Source: Dentipellis sp. KUC8613 (Eukaryota > Basidiomycota > Agaricomycetes > Russulales > Hericiaceae). Taken from it: a stretch of 64,000 bases of DNA. Below, one piece after another: positions 37,187-49,081 of the stretch (positions are counted from its first letter, which is position 1; each line of letters begins with the position of its first letter). The stretch lies in the NCBI GenBank assembly GCA_002286715.1, contig NSJX01000001.1:621835-685834 (forward strand), read 5' to 3'. A program made the position numbers and the translations under genes. The notes beneath the pieces are model-generated. The model did not search any database, was not told the DNA's origin, and saw only the letters and a list, made by a program, of their open reading frames with translations.

Positions 37187-38380
37187 TTTCGCTCGATTCT
37201 CCCATTTCCCCATTCCATTCATACATCGTAAATCGATCCCTTTCGTTCCTTCATATTTATTTATATGTCCTTGATGAAGATTTGCGGGCGAGAGCATTAC
37301 AACGGACTGGTGTCGCGTTCTGTTTAATAGTCTCCCCTTCCTTTCCTTTAGCTCCGTAGGCCATTTCTCCCCTCCCTCCCTGCCTCCTGCCCCCCGCTCA
37401 ACGCGGGCCGGCAACGAGTTGCACTCGTTCCTCTTCATTCTCCCCGTCGGGCGCTTGCTTGCCTTTCGCCCTTTTTTTATTTATGTGACGGTTCTGGTCC
37501 CGGTTCTGGTTCTGGTCGGACGGTCGTGGCTCTGGCTTGTGTGTCGGAGTGAGACCATAGGTACGATAGCGTTGATGTCGGAAAGCAATGCTTATTGAGG
37601 ACGGTATTTGCTGCAGAATTGGCGCGATGCACTTCGACTTTCGTTCGAACTGGAGCACCGACGCGTGGTGCTTCCCATCCCCACTCAGTGGTATATGTAA
37701 GTAGGAGTGCTTGCGCTCGACTGTTGCCGGGGTCATCACAGCGGCCACCAGTCGTGAGGCGTTTCGGGTGCCCTTTCGTCGCTTACGACGTGCCGCGTGC
37801 GCTGGCGAGGTTTGCCCCAATGGACTTGCAATCTAATAGAAAATGCTGGGGTGCTTGCGGTTGCAGTTGCACTTCAGGCTCAGCCCTCTCCCCTTTCGAC
37901 GTGTACTATACCGTAGGTTCACACAAATATAGCATGCGTATGGCCGTAATGGCAGTAAGGCGGACGAAGTGCACGGCTCCGCGGCCGTGTACGAGTGCAC
38001 TGGTATGTCAATGCTCGTCCCGAAAGGCTGGACATGGGTGCATGTGGAATGCTGATCGCCTGCCTAGACCAGTTGTCCGCCGCAGTGGATTGGAAGTTGC
38101 TCTGTGTCCGCTGTTCCAATTGAACGGGAATAGAATTATGGCAGAGGTGAGATCGCCGGGCTGAGCCTAGACGGTGATGCTTGATGGCCTCTTGATGTTC
38201 TCATGCTGCCACTGCGGTACCCTGCACGATTCAGCGGTATACTTAGGACCAGGAGACAACGAACAGCACGAATCTAATCGGGCGAGCTTCTGCAACAAGA
38301 CGGGATAACACAATAAAATACACAGTGGCACAGAGTGCGTCCGAGTCCGAGGAGGCTCGGAGTCGTGGCTGGAGGCGCAA
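37187..38380. other. 1.2-kb convergent intergenic region
   Basis: This holds the 3' flanks of the Q-rich gene and of Arp4. A short GGTTCTGGTCC-type direct repeat lies near 37490-37520. Frames at 37595-38164 (plus) and 37398-37820 (minus) have no domain and were not accepted. Confidence 0.4.
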
Positions 38381-40191
38381 CTATTTACAACGCTGCCCGA
38401 CGATGGCTTTTCCGTGTTCCTGGATGCGTGTCAATCACAGTTGTTTTTTGTTTCAGGGTCGTTAGGATGCGTACCTGCCACTCCTCCCTGCTAATCCAGA
38501 GTTGGTGGAAGGTGCCCAGGCTAGCAAGGATGCTCCCCCCGAGCCACCCGCCGTATCGCCTCTCGGTGGGGTTTCCGGGTGCGTGAATTTTGACCTGTGA
38601 GTATAGTGCATATCAAAAGATGAGTGTCATGACGAAATAGGGCGCGGGTGGAATGCGTACATGAGGAAAGTTTCGTATGAGCTCGGTGTTCAGGCGCTCG
38701 CCGAGACCCGCGAAGAGGCTCCCGCCGCCGGTGAGCACGACGTTGCCCATGAGCACCTGACGCATGTCTGGGTCGCAGGCGGTCAGTGCCTGCGTGATCA
38801 GGGCGGGGATCGTGCGCGGGAGGTGTGGGTTGGAGGCCTGTGAGTGGTGTTAGCATATCCCGCTTCATTAGAGTTAATGGGCAGCGAACACGTACGACTA
38901 GTTCGCGATTATGCGTGAAGAAAAGCTCGCCCACGGCGTACCGGTCGGTGTGGAAATAGGTGTTGTAGCCGGTGGGGAACTCGTACTGGCGAGCAGCACG
39001 GCTCGCAGCGGCCCTTTGATATGTAATTCAGCGAAATTTTCTCGAGAATAGCAATGAAGAGGAGACTCACTGCTCGTTCCACCCCTGGTCAAGGACGCCT
39101 GCCACGCTATGGATCCACTCCTCCACCTCCCGGTTCTCGTAGTACATGCGAAGACTGTCAGTTGTTTTGGCTACGCGATCCTCACGCAGTGTGAATCGAG
39201 GGGGTGTATTGGGTTCGACAGGCTGGCCGCGGAGTCAGCGTGAATGCACAAACTCATGATTTCGATACGTACCATTTTGCTGGCAATTAGTTGATGGGAG
39301 AGAAGTTGGATTGGGGGGTGAGCGTGAGTATTGGAGAGAAGATTGTGTCTGGCGTGCGCGAGGACGAGTTGAGGGAGAGCCGAGCTGACGAGGCCTGCGC
39401 GCGATTAGCGAACCGAGTTATGAGTGCTGCGTCAGACATACCTTTGCGCAAGACGAAGCCATCCACTACCGGTGTTACACTGGCCATCGAATGACCAATG
39501 TCGATGACAAGCGCGGACCCTTTCCCTGCAGCGAAACTGTATCGCTGGTATCAGTATAGTCGAGAGAAAAGCGTTGAACAGGTACATACGCGTTCAGGAC
39601 TCCTGTATTAGCGATGTAGAACGCGGGCACTTGGAATTCCTCAAACATTATTTCGGCCATGCGCTCACGGTTCTCGGCCGTGTTCCATGCGGGTTCTGTA
39701 ACGAGGACAGGATGTTCCTCGGGGTTGCACCTCATGACGTCTCGTAGTGCGTGGTTGATGAGTGCGGGGATGGGGGTGAAGTCGTTGACTGAAGCAAGGT
39801 CAGATACGCGTCACATTTTCAAAAGACAAGACTGCGTACTGAGGCCATCCTTCATGGGGGTCCCAATGTGCATCCCCTCGCGCCATATCGAAGGACCATG
39901 CTGCCCAATATACATCGTATTCGCCGGCTTCTCAGCCACAGTAGCCTCTCCAGTAGCGTCGCCCATAGTCACATCTGCGTTGGCAGGTGCCGGTATGAAG
40001 CCGTAAGACGTAGGAATGATTGCTTTTGGGGTATCATCGCCGGCATAACCAGCGCGCAAAGTAGAGGACCCAATGTCCACAACTAGGGCAGAAACCTCAT
40101 CTGGTGATGGAGGAAAAGACGTGAGTTTGAGAGAAAGTAAATATTAAGCAAAAGGTAGAAGGATAGGCGCACCTCCGCCGTATTGAACCAT
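38381..40191 (-). CDS. actin-related protein 4 (Arp4)
   Basis: This is a multi-exon minus-strand gene with a 19-nt first coding exon (40191-40173) encoding MVQYGG and the last exon ending at 38381. The actin fold is clear: [20 protein letters not shown] (phosphate loop 1), [56 protein letters not shown] (phosphate loop 2), [26 protein letters not shown], and [19 protein letters not shown]. The inserted Ala/Thr/Met-rich stretch after IPTSYGFIP and the overall order match Arp4, a subunit of the INO80, SWR1 and NuA4 chromatin complexes. It is divergent from ERB1. Confidence 0.9.
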
Positions 40192-40385
40192 TGTGGCGCG
40201 TAGAAAGACGAGAAGAGACCGATCGACGACGCGAGGCGTTGTACTTTGCCCGATCCAATCTAACGCCAATGGCTTCCACCGTGGGAAACAATCCTTAAAT
40301 TTGGCTGCTGCAACTGAGTCCTCGGAATTTCCTACCCACTTACCGCACCATTAAACCCCCCCCCCCCCCTTTTCTCTCCGTTCCA
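40192..40385. promoter_or_regulatory. shared promoter, ARP4 / ERB1, with poly(C) tract
   Basis: 194 bp separate the divergent starts. A perfect run of 14 C lies at 40356-40369, 17 nt before the ERB1 ATG, followed by TTTTCTCTCC. The tract is therefore in the ERB1 leader or at its transcription start. Confidence 0.5.
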
Positions 40386-43045
40386 ATGGCCGTCGCAGGG
40401 ACAAAAGGAGGCAGCAAAAAACGCAAGCAAGTCGCGGCGCAAGAACCGGAATCTAGCGATGCAGAGGCACTTCCAGAGGGCGGGCTGGAGATGTCTAGCG
40501 ACGAGGAGAAGGAGGATGGCGCGTCTGACTCGGAGGGAGACGTGATAGACGAGTTCCCTGAGATTGACGCGGGTTCTGATACGTCGGAAGATGATGAATC
40601 TGGTTTGGATGAGGAGCTAGACGAAGAAGAAGAAGAGGAGGAGGATGGGGATGAAGAGGAGACGGACGCCGAGTCGGATGACGACCTTCGCATATTCCCA
40701 AAATCGAAGACAATTATTTCGGACATCACTGGACAGCCCAAGAAAGTCTATCCCGAGATAGAACCGGACTACGATTCCGACTCGTCGACTGAAGACGTGA
40801 GTATCTTTCTTCACGCTTAGTTTGTAGGCGCATGACCCTTGGTGATGTCTCTAGGCACCAAATCGCGTCGGCAACATACCATTGCACTGGTATGACGACT
40901 TGCCTCATGTCGGGTACGATATTAATGGCAAGAAAGTCCTAAAACCTGCGCGCGGAGATGAACTGGACAAGTTCTTGCAGACAGTTGACGACACAGCCGC
41001 CTGGTACGCGTCGGACGACTTTCGGGGTGTCCATTGACTCACGACCGCGTCCCAGGACGTCCGCGTTTGACAAAAATGTCCAGATGGACAAGCCACTGAC
41101 GGCGGAAGAGTTGGATATCATTCGACGTCTACAGGCGAACGAAAACCCTGACGCTGCCTACGATCCCTACGAGCCTACCGTGGAGTGGTTTACAGGAAAG
41201 GGGAAAGAAGAGATCATGCCTTTGTCTGCTGCACCAGAACCCAAGAGGAGATGGGTTCCCAGTAAATGGGAAAAACAAAAGGTACCCACAATGCTCACGC
41301 AGACCTCCGCCTGCGACTAAGCCGTTTGCGGTCAATAGGTTATGAAGATCGTTCGTGCCATACGACAAGGACGTATCCTTCCATCAAAACCTAAAACGGC
41401 TACTACCCAGCCGCAATTCTATGCCATCTGGAACGAAGAACCCTCCGCTCACGCGCCTCCCCTTCCTGCCCCCAAACCCCAACTTCCTACCAATGCTGAA
41501 TCCTACAACCCTCCTGAGGAATACCTCCCCACTGAAGAGGAGCGGAAGGAGTGGGAGGCTACCGACAAGGAAGATCGCGAACGCAACTTCCTCCCTCAAA
41601 AATACTCTTCTCTGCGCCTTGTCCCTGCGTACAACCAGTTCATCCAAGAGCGATTCAGTCGACAGCTCGATTTGTATCTCGCGCCACGGATCCAGCGTGC
41701 AAAACTTAACATAGACCCGAACAGTCTGATACCAAAGCTGCCGAGCCCAAGTAGCCTGCGCCCTTTCCCTCAGTATCGGTCGTTGAGATTCGCGCATACG
41801 AAGGGTCGGGTACGGTGTTTGAGCGTCAGCCCCGATGGTGCTTGGGTAGTGAGTGCGGACGAAGAGGGCGTCGTCAGTCTTTGGGAGGTCATTGTTGGGC
41901 GAGAGGTGAAGCGGTGGACACTAGATGGCAAGGTTGGAGCCATCGAATGGTGTCCGCGAGCTGACGCCAGTTTCTTTGTGGCTGCTACGTGCGTCTCCCT
42001 TATGACCCGTTGGACCTCGCGCTGACAGGAATTTCAAGTGACGAGAAACTCCATTTCATCATCCCGCCAAACCTCCCTCCTACAGTGTTCATGACGACGC
42101 AGAACCTTCTTGCGCCAGCTACCCTACCTCCGGCTCCAGCGACACCGTCCCCAGTCAAGTGGTCAAACCCTCGATCGGCTACGTCCACAGATGGCCCTAT
42201 CTTGACACTTGAGCTGCCTCAATCGTCAGGTTTGGCGAAAAACATCGCATGGCACAAGAAGGGTGATTACTTCGCAACTGTTTGTAAGTTTCTCGGAAGC
42301 ATAGATGACTGGCGCAGGAGAAAACTGACTACGAGCATAGCGAGTGGTGGCCCTCAAGGAGGCGTCTGGATCCATCAGATCTCGAGAAGACATTCGCAGG
42401 CTCCCTTCAAAAAGATCAAAGGCTCTGTGCAGCTTGTACTTTTCCACCCCTCAAAACCGAACTTCTTCGTAGCCGTGAGTAAACCGGACTTCATCTGTTT
42501 CGACAATTCCAAACTGACTCTGTGCTCAGACGCAACGCTACGTACGGATGTACAATTTGGCAGAGCAGAAACTGCTCAAGACCCTCATGCCCGGTATCAA
42601 GTGGATATCTTCGATGGACGTCCACCCATCCGGCGACCACCTCATCGTGGGTGGCTACGACCGCAAGCTCTGCTGGTTCGATCTCGAACTGAGCGACAAA
42701 CCGTACAAAATCATGCGGTATGTCCGGCATCGCCATCTCCGATTTCGGTTATTCATGCTTATTGTGTTTGCGGTTCTCAGGTACCACTCTCGCGCCATAC
42801 GCTCCCTCCATTTCCACCCAACGTACCCTCTTTTTGCATCATCGTCGGACGACGGGTCCATTCAGATCTTCCATGCCCGGGTCTACAACGATCTGATGAC
42901 TGACCCTCTTATTGTACCCTTGAAGATTCTTCGGGGGCACGAGGTAAAAGAGGGTCTCGGTGTGCTCCAGGTCAAGTGGGTACCCCGACAACCCTGGCTG
43001 GTGAGCGCTGGTGCCGATAGCAATGTTGCAGTGTGGTGTAGCTAG
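40386..43045 (+). CDS. ERB1: ribosome biogenesis protein ERB1/BOP1
   Basis: Exons 40386-40796, 40855-41003, 41056-41281, 41339-41988, then from 42039 with further introns to 43045. The N-terminal 130 residues are strongly acidic (DEELDEEEEEEEDGDEEET). The BOP1NT domain follows: NRVGNIPLHWYDDLPHVGYD, MDKPLTAEELDIIRRLQ, YEPTVEWFTGKGKEEIMPL, RRWVPSKWEKQK, SSLRLVPAYNQFIQERFSR. C-terminal WD40 repeats include RVRCLSVSPDGAWVVSADEE and SIQIFHARVYNDL. The protein forms the PeBoW complex with Nop7 and Ytm1 for 27S pre-rRNA processing in the nucleolus. All motifs are intact. Confidence 0.95.
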
Positions 43046-43705
43046 TCGTACTGCTTTGATTATCATTCCTCAATGCAGATCGTGTGCTTGTTGTATCTCA
43101 AGGGCTTGCGCCTGAGAGTTTTGGCTCACAACCGCCTTCTGCTAATGCGTACAGGTTCACAGTGACTGACCACGCCACGGACGGTGATCTGTTTTTGCAC
43201 ATCTTCGTAGCCCTGACAAGATCCACAGATCCTTCGGCCGGCGATCTCCCTACCAGCTGATTGGCCCCAAGTCGAGATCGTGAATGTGTGCAAGGCAGTT
43301 CGTGACCGGATGCTTGACTGCCGTCGTGCATAGGCGCACGATCTTGAGTTTGTTTCAAAGCTCCGTTGGCCATTCGCGAGCATCGTCCGCGAGACACGGG
43401 GGTACAAAACGAGGCGGCCCGAGTCGCCGCTTTAGCCCATTCACAGTGAAGTGCAAAGGCTTCACCGATTCATTCACAGAAAAGGTAACTCGGTTATCTG
43501 ACCGTGATATTGCTGCTCGTTGTTGGCAGTGGCCACATGAGGTAAACTGTCGCAGCGACGCCCCGCATTCATTCGACATAAATTTAGAGCTTTGCATCCG
43601 AACCTGTAAGCCCAACTGCACGACATTCATTTTGCTCTTCTCTCTCCGTCTCTCTTTTCTCCATTACTATCCTTGACCGGGCCAGTCTTTTCCAGCTACG
43701 CCGTG
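43046..43705. promoter_or_regulatory. upstream region of membrane-protein gene A
   Basis: No ORF is supported. Three blocks recur upstream of paralogue B: CCAGCTGATTGGCCC at 43253-43267 (contains an inverted CCAAT box), CCGTGATATTGCT at about 43502-43514, and CATGAGGTAAACTGT ending at 43550. A TATA-like CATAAAT lies near 43577. Order and spacing to the start are similar in both copies. Confidence 0.5.
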
Positions 43706-45519
43706 ATGATCGATTGGACGAATCCGTCCACAGAATATCAAGAACTTCGTAAGTACATGTGTTTGGAACGCTTCTGGCATAGTTCTAATGATATTGCAGT
43801 CGCTTTCAACAGAGTCATCCTCTCATGCTTCGGGCTATACGTCTGGGAGTTGTTCGTGACCGCCGATTTCGAGTGGTCCATCTTCACTGGTCGACGCAGT
43901 TGTCAGTGGCACTTGGTGAGCCATCAGACTGGGAACGAAGAGTGACCCTGTGCTCACAATCTATGCCTGCGCTGTTCCCTCTAGGGTACGTCATGACTAT
44001 CTTTCCGACTTCTCCGCATTCATTGTCACGGGACTTTAGTGTTCTTCTTTCTCTGCCGATACTGCATGCTTATATCCCTTACGGGACTGTGAGTGTGTTC
44101 ACATGTACATCCAAAACGCACCTAATCTATGTTTCGCTACTTAGCATCGTCTCCATGTCGATTAAGCAACAAGTGAGTCTTGTTATATTCTCGTTACTCG
44201 CCATTCTCAGATAATCTGTGAGCTGCAGATTGATTGCGCGGTGAGTTGAGAACCTTTCTGAGGCGGGCTTTGTTGCTCACTCTTCGCGCCTGTACAGGCG
44301 TTATACACATTCAATGCTGTGCGCTTAAAGTCTCTCCTGCTAGCCGTGCTTTTCTGACGGGCAACAGGTCACTGGTAATCTAACGATCATAACTGCCACC
44401 ACGGTGCTCATGATTCGAACGTTCGTCTGCCTCTGCATCATCAGCCTTTGAACCTGAGCGTGTTTCTAGCATTGTCATGTGGAAGCGAAACCTGATCGTC
44501 TCGATGGTCCTCGGAGTCATTGGCTTGGCCCACTGGATAATATTGTGGCGAGCCATGTTCATCATAGACGTTGTGTGGGATCCCTCGGTGTCCACATGCG
44601 TCGTGGTATCTACGAAACCAGTATACCTTCAAGTGACGTTCTTCTTCAGTGAATCGCCTCCTTGCATCTGCCGCGCCGGGCCTCTGCTTACCATCCTACC
44701 TAGCAATGATCTTCGACTTGCTGATTCTCATACTCGCTGCCGCAAAAGTCCTGCACCGCACCTGCGACTTCGACGTTTGGGCTCTACTCTTCGACGAAGG
44801 CTTGGTATTTTTCCTCGTGGCTGGCTTGTCCAACATACTCCCTGCAGTATGTTTCAAATTCTTCGTGCATTTGAGTGGAGGACTGACATCTGACTGCAGG
44901 TGTTCGGTATCCTAAACCTCAATTGTGAGTGATTCTGAGTACGATCGCCCCTTGTTGTTCTTATAACTCATTTTTTCTAGCTGTGATGAACCTGTACGTG
45001 TGTTGCTTGTCTTGCACCCGCTCCAAAACCTTACTTCAACTCCGGTATCAATGGAAATCACAGCATCACAACCGTACGTCAACAGGCTCTCGCTCTAGTT
45101 TCTCTTTCCGACTGAAATAGTTTCTCTCAGATACCAGCATCCGTCGTAACGTGAGCTTTGCATCTGGTATACTTCTGATAGACTCCTGATAATCGTTACT
45201 CTCGCAGAGCTATTGCGGCGTGCCGCACCGTCGTCCAATTGCCTGAAGTGCAGGCGGATTTATTTATCAACGTGTCAAGTATCGTAGGCGATAATACAAC
45301 GGTACGCCATATCCACGCGCAGAGACGTACTGTTCAACACGGTGTCACGAGCGAGGTCCGGATCAATACAGAGATGATTGTCATGGAGGATTGGTGCGTT
45401 TTCTCGTAGTCGTTTGAGAAGACCATTGCTCATTTACGGTTGCGACTAGTGAAACGCGGAGCAAAAGCAGCATCAGTCTGTTAGATATCTCCCAAGGAAA
45501 AGTTCATGATACGCTATAG
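43706..45519 (+). CDS. multi-pass membrane protein, tandem copy A
   Basis: Sixteen exons can be joined to 322 aa: 43706-43748, 43800-43915, 43985 (one nt), 44040-44088, 44145-44172, 44229-44240, 44298-44318, 44368-44420, 44470-44648, 44704-44846, then exons of 25, 13, 10 and 20 nt, 45208-45393 and 45450-45519. About seven hydrophobic spans are visible, for example VILSCFGLYVWELFV, VFFFLCRYCMLISLTG, TIITATTVLMIRTIVMW, VLGVIGLAHWIILWRAMF and MIFDLLILILAAAKV. Loops carry a GRRSCQWHL motif and an AIAACRTVVQLPE motif after the last span. It resembles the large, uncharacterised basidiomycete 7TM families (DUF6533-like). Function is unknown. Exon lengths equal those of copy B. Confidence 0.82.
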
Positions 45520-46332
45520 ACCGCATAACCGCTGGCTGAAGAAGCCGTTCCCAACGAGCCATTCGGTTGACGATACTATACACATCATAATTTACAACCT
45601 CCATCCCTTAACCTACTTTGTCGGGGAGGCACCATAATAGTCATGTACGTTATGTGGAGCTGATGCATACAGAGTGAAGTCACAAGGCACAGGCGCTGCT
45701 TTACTTACTTAGGGCCACAGCTCTCTCCGAATTGCCATCCGGCCAGACGAACACATCGCCGTTTCTCCAGGGGATCCAGACCGGATCTCGATCGACGGAC
45801 AGAGTCGGCAATCTCCCGTCCAGCTGATTGGCCCAATATGCGGTAGGTCAAGATTAAAGTGGGCGGCCGCCCCGTTTCTTATGAGTACGGTATTATGTTG
45901 TTGACTCATGGCTCAAGCTCAGCATGCAGAAACCCCGTTGTCCTTCAGTTCCTCCCCGAGTGGACCATCGCTCAAAGGGCTCGGAACCATTTTCCCCTGC
46001 TGCTCAGGTGGGATAGAGTAGAGCTCAATAAACGAATCCGGCGCAACGTCACGGTGAGATGGAGTCGACTCCGCTGACCTTTTCACAGAACCAACCCGCG
46101 ATCGCGTATCCGACTGTGATATTGCTCAAATGACTGGCGGGTTTATTCTTCGTATCCATGGCCGGCTTCCGTCATCATGAGGTAAACTGTGTCAGCGACC
46201 ACCGAACCCGCCCGTATTCGACATGCATAAAACTGCGACCCCATGCGCGCCCCGCCACCACGTTCTAACCTTCCTCACTCTTCCTGCTTCCATTCCTTGA
46301 CCTAATCTAGCCTTCATTCCGATTACGCCGCG
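45520..46332. promoter_or_regulatory. upstream region of membrane-protein gene B
   Basis: The region carries the same blocks as upstream of copy A: CCAGCTGATTGGCCC at 45820-45834, GACTGTGATATTGCT at 46112-46126 and CATGAGGTAAACTGT at 46176-46190, plus a TATA-like CATAAAA near 46226. Sequence between the blocks has diverged, which points to selection on them. No ORF is supported. Confidence 0.5.
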
Positions 46333-48174
46333 ATGGTCAACTGGAACGACCCAGCAGAGCAGCTGCGGGAGATGCGTGCGTCGCCATTTCGTTGGACCGT
46401 GTCGTACATATGCTCACGTCACGCGTTACTCTAGAGTCGTTCACCAGGGTCATCCTGTCGTGCTTCGGCTTGTATTTCTGGGAACTGTTTGAGACCTGTG
46501 GATTTGAATGGTCCATCGTCACAGGCCGTCGCAGGTTCCATTGGCATTTGGTCAGTCGTTATAATTCTCTTAGTAACCTTGTACCCACGTCGATAATCTA
46601 ATCGCTTTCGCCTTTTACTAGGGTATGTCGCGTTGCTAATCTCAAACCAACCAATTTTAATGGAGGACCAGTGTTCTTCTTTCTTTGCCGTTACACACTG
46701 TTCTTCTCCCTGGTGGGGCTGTAAGTTCGTCTGTAGTGGTATTCATAACTCCTGGCTAATCCTTGTCCTATAGCATCGTATCTATTTCGGTCACCGAGCG
46801 GGTGAGTGAATTGCATGTGTCCGATCTTGGAGTTATTTACAGACTTCGCGGTGTTCAGATTAATTGCGCGGTGAGTACTTGAATGCGCGAGGTCCTCGAG
46901 TCAACGTTAATTTGTTGTACGAAATCCATGCAGGCTCTGTATACATTTAATGCCGTGAGCAGATACCCTCTTCAAAGGCATGCCGTCTTTCTGAAAACCA
47001 ACAGATTGTTGGAGACTTGTCGATCATTACCGCCTCGACAGTGCTCATGATCCGAACGTTCGTTCGTTTCTTCAGCTACGCCTGGTCAGAGCGCTGACTT
47101 GGATATACCTTCAGGATCGTCATGTGGGAGCGAAACATGACCATCTCGGCCATTCTAGGTGTCATCGGCCTGGCTCATTGGGTAGTATTATGGCGAGCCA
47201 TGTTCATCATCCAAGTGGAATGGGAGCCAACGGCGGCAGCGTGCGTCGTGATATCCACGAGCCCGGTGTATCTTCGAGCAACGTACTTCTACAGTAAGCA
47301 GCTGCGTAATTTGAACCATGTCCTTACAACTAACCGTCTTCCTTAGCGATGGTGTTCGACTTGCTCATCATGATACTGGCCGCTGCGAGGGTTTTCAAGC
47401 GCACTGGAATTTTCAATATCCGTACTCTACTCTTCGACGAAGGCTTGGTCTTCTTTTTCCTTTCTGGCGTGTGCAACATTGTTCCTGCGGTACGTTCAGA
47501 TGTCTATGCTAGCCGTTGGGTTGGTATTCATTCTTGCGTTTGAACAGGTCTTCAGTATCCTTGATCTCAACCGTAAGCACTTATGATTTTAGCGTGTCTT
47601 GCATTTCTGAGAGCTTTTTTTACTCAGCTGTGATGAATCTGTACGCTTCCTCCAAGGCTTCTTGATTATCTATCTGACATGTGTCCTCGTTTGCGACTGC
47701 AGGATAACGACGGTAAGCTACTTGCCGCACGTCCAAACCTGTCCCTCTGACGTTGGTGCATAATCCATGTCAGGTCCCGATATCCACGGTTTCGTGCGTT
47801 TCATCTGATACAATGACCCCTACCTCCGCGGCTCGCTAACAAATGCCGCCATTCCAGAGCTATCGCAGCATGCCGCACTGTCATTCAACTACCGGAAGTC
47901 CAGTCTGATCTATTCATTCACGTGTCGAACGTCATGGGCGAGAACACGACGGTGCACCACATCCACACGCAGAGGCGGACCATTCCGCACAACGGTGTGA
48001 GCGAAATCCAGATGAAGACAGAGAGATTCGTCATGGAGGACTTCAGGTACGCCCTCTGGCTCTCTGTGGTCCATCAATCGCTCATTCACATCTGCGGCTA
48101 GCGATGGACAATCTGGGGTCAGCAGGAGTCCATCAGACGTCTCGCCTCTGGGAAAACGTCGAGGTGCACTGTAG
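46333..48174 (+). CDS. multi-pass membrane protein, tandem copy B
   Basis: This is a paralogue of copy A with the same exon order, and the lengths of the exons I checked are identical: 46333-46375 (43 nt), 46435-46550 (116), 46622 (1), 46672-46720 (49), then 28, 12, 21 and 53 nt, and later 25, 13, 10 and 20 nt. The last exon ends at 48174. The product keeps VILSCFGLYFWELFE, GRRRFHWHL, VFFFLCRYTLFFSLVG, VMWERNMTISAILGVIGLAH, MVFDLLIMILAAARV, DEGLVFFFLSGVCNI and AIAACRTVIQLPE. The cytosolic C-terminus differs (SDGQSGVSRSPSDV). The pair is a local tandem duplication. Expression and ligand are unknown. Confidence 0.82.
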
Positions 48175-48423
48175 GGCTGCGGATCAGGTTGAAGAGTATT
48201 TAAATCATTTAGATTATATTCCTACCTTGGTTATTTGCCTTGATATCTTACCTTTCTGTCTGGCGACAGCGTCAGACAACCATGAACAAATTATGCAGAG
48301 TTGATACGTATAGACTGAAGGCTTGTAGTGGCAGCCTGGCACTGGCGAATAGATACCACAACTCCCTTCAAAGATATCTCGAAACATCCAAGCAAATGAA
48401 CAACGAAACCGTACTCGCACTCC
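48175..48423. other. convergent intergenic region
   Basis: This holds 3' flanks of membrane gene B and the LLP-like gene. AT-rich between 48190 and 48250. Nothing else is seen. Confidence 0.4.
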
Positions 48424-49081
48424 TCAGCGTCTCCTGCTCGGCCGCCCTGACTTCCGCTTCGCCGCAACTAACCCCTGTCGATTCATCCCCCGTGCCTTCG
48501 GCCGCGGTGCGAGGCCTTTTGATTGTCTCCACGACTCTCGGCGCGAATTGCGCGGTCCGTGAGTGGATACTTTTGTCGATTTTGCGGGTGTGGATGATGA
48601 TGGTTCGCCGTCGACTTCCATGCCATCTTGAGAAGTAGGGATATGAGCATCGACTGCAGGTCTGTGAAAACTGCGATGCGGACGAACCTGGCTGCGGTAC
48701 AGTCTTCTCCGACGCGACACCTTCTGCTGCAGCAATGGATCAGTGAGAATTCATTGATGCTACCGCACGACGTCTCGATTGTGCCTCTATGCTGCTAGGA
48801 GCAAATGGCTCGTCGCCGAAGCCGAAGCCCTCCATGGTCCAAGGAGTGACCTCGTCCGGGTCGAGCAGCCCAAAAGACATGAACCAATACCAACCTGGTG
48901 AACCCTCATCGTCTTCAACAACTTCCTCCTCGTCCTCTCCTTCTACATCCTGCGTTGTGAGTGCGACGAGCTTCGCATTGAGCCGCTGCAGACGTGCGGC
49001 TTCGACGGCTGCGTATACGCCGTTCTCGCGCTTTTTGGAGCGGAAAGCCCGCTTGGTCTTCGATCTCGTAGATTTCGCCAT
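48424..49081 (-). CDS. LLP homologue / DUF2423 nucleolar protein
   Basis: Two exons (49081-48764, 48726-48424) join to 206 aa. The N-terminus MAKSTRSKTKRAFRSKKREN is the DUF2423 signature found in yeast YBL028C and animal LLP homologues. An acidic block (EGEDEEEVVEDDEG) and a very basic C-terminus follow (QKVSRRRRLYRSQVRPHRSF and STHGPRNSRRESWRQSKGL). The family is nucleolar, near pre-60S particles. The intron's 3' end is GCAGCAG, a tandem NAGNAG acceptor, so forms with and without one Gln may both occur. Confidence 0.82.

Noticed and set aside
37398..37820. 140-codon minus-strand frame with DQNQNRDQNRH
   Set aside because: The apparent repeat comes from a GGTTCTGGT-type simple repeat in 3'-flanking DNA. 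There is no conserved context.
37595..38164. 189-codon plus-strand frame
   Set aside because: Composition is random-like with many Cys and Arg. It lies in a convergent intergenic region and shows no domain.
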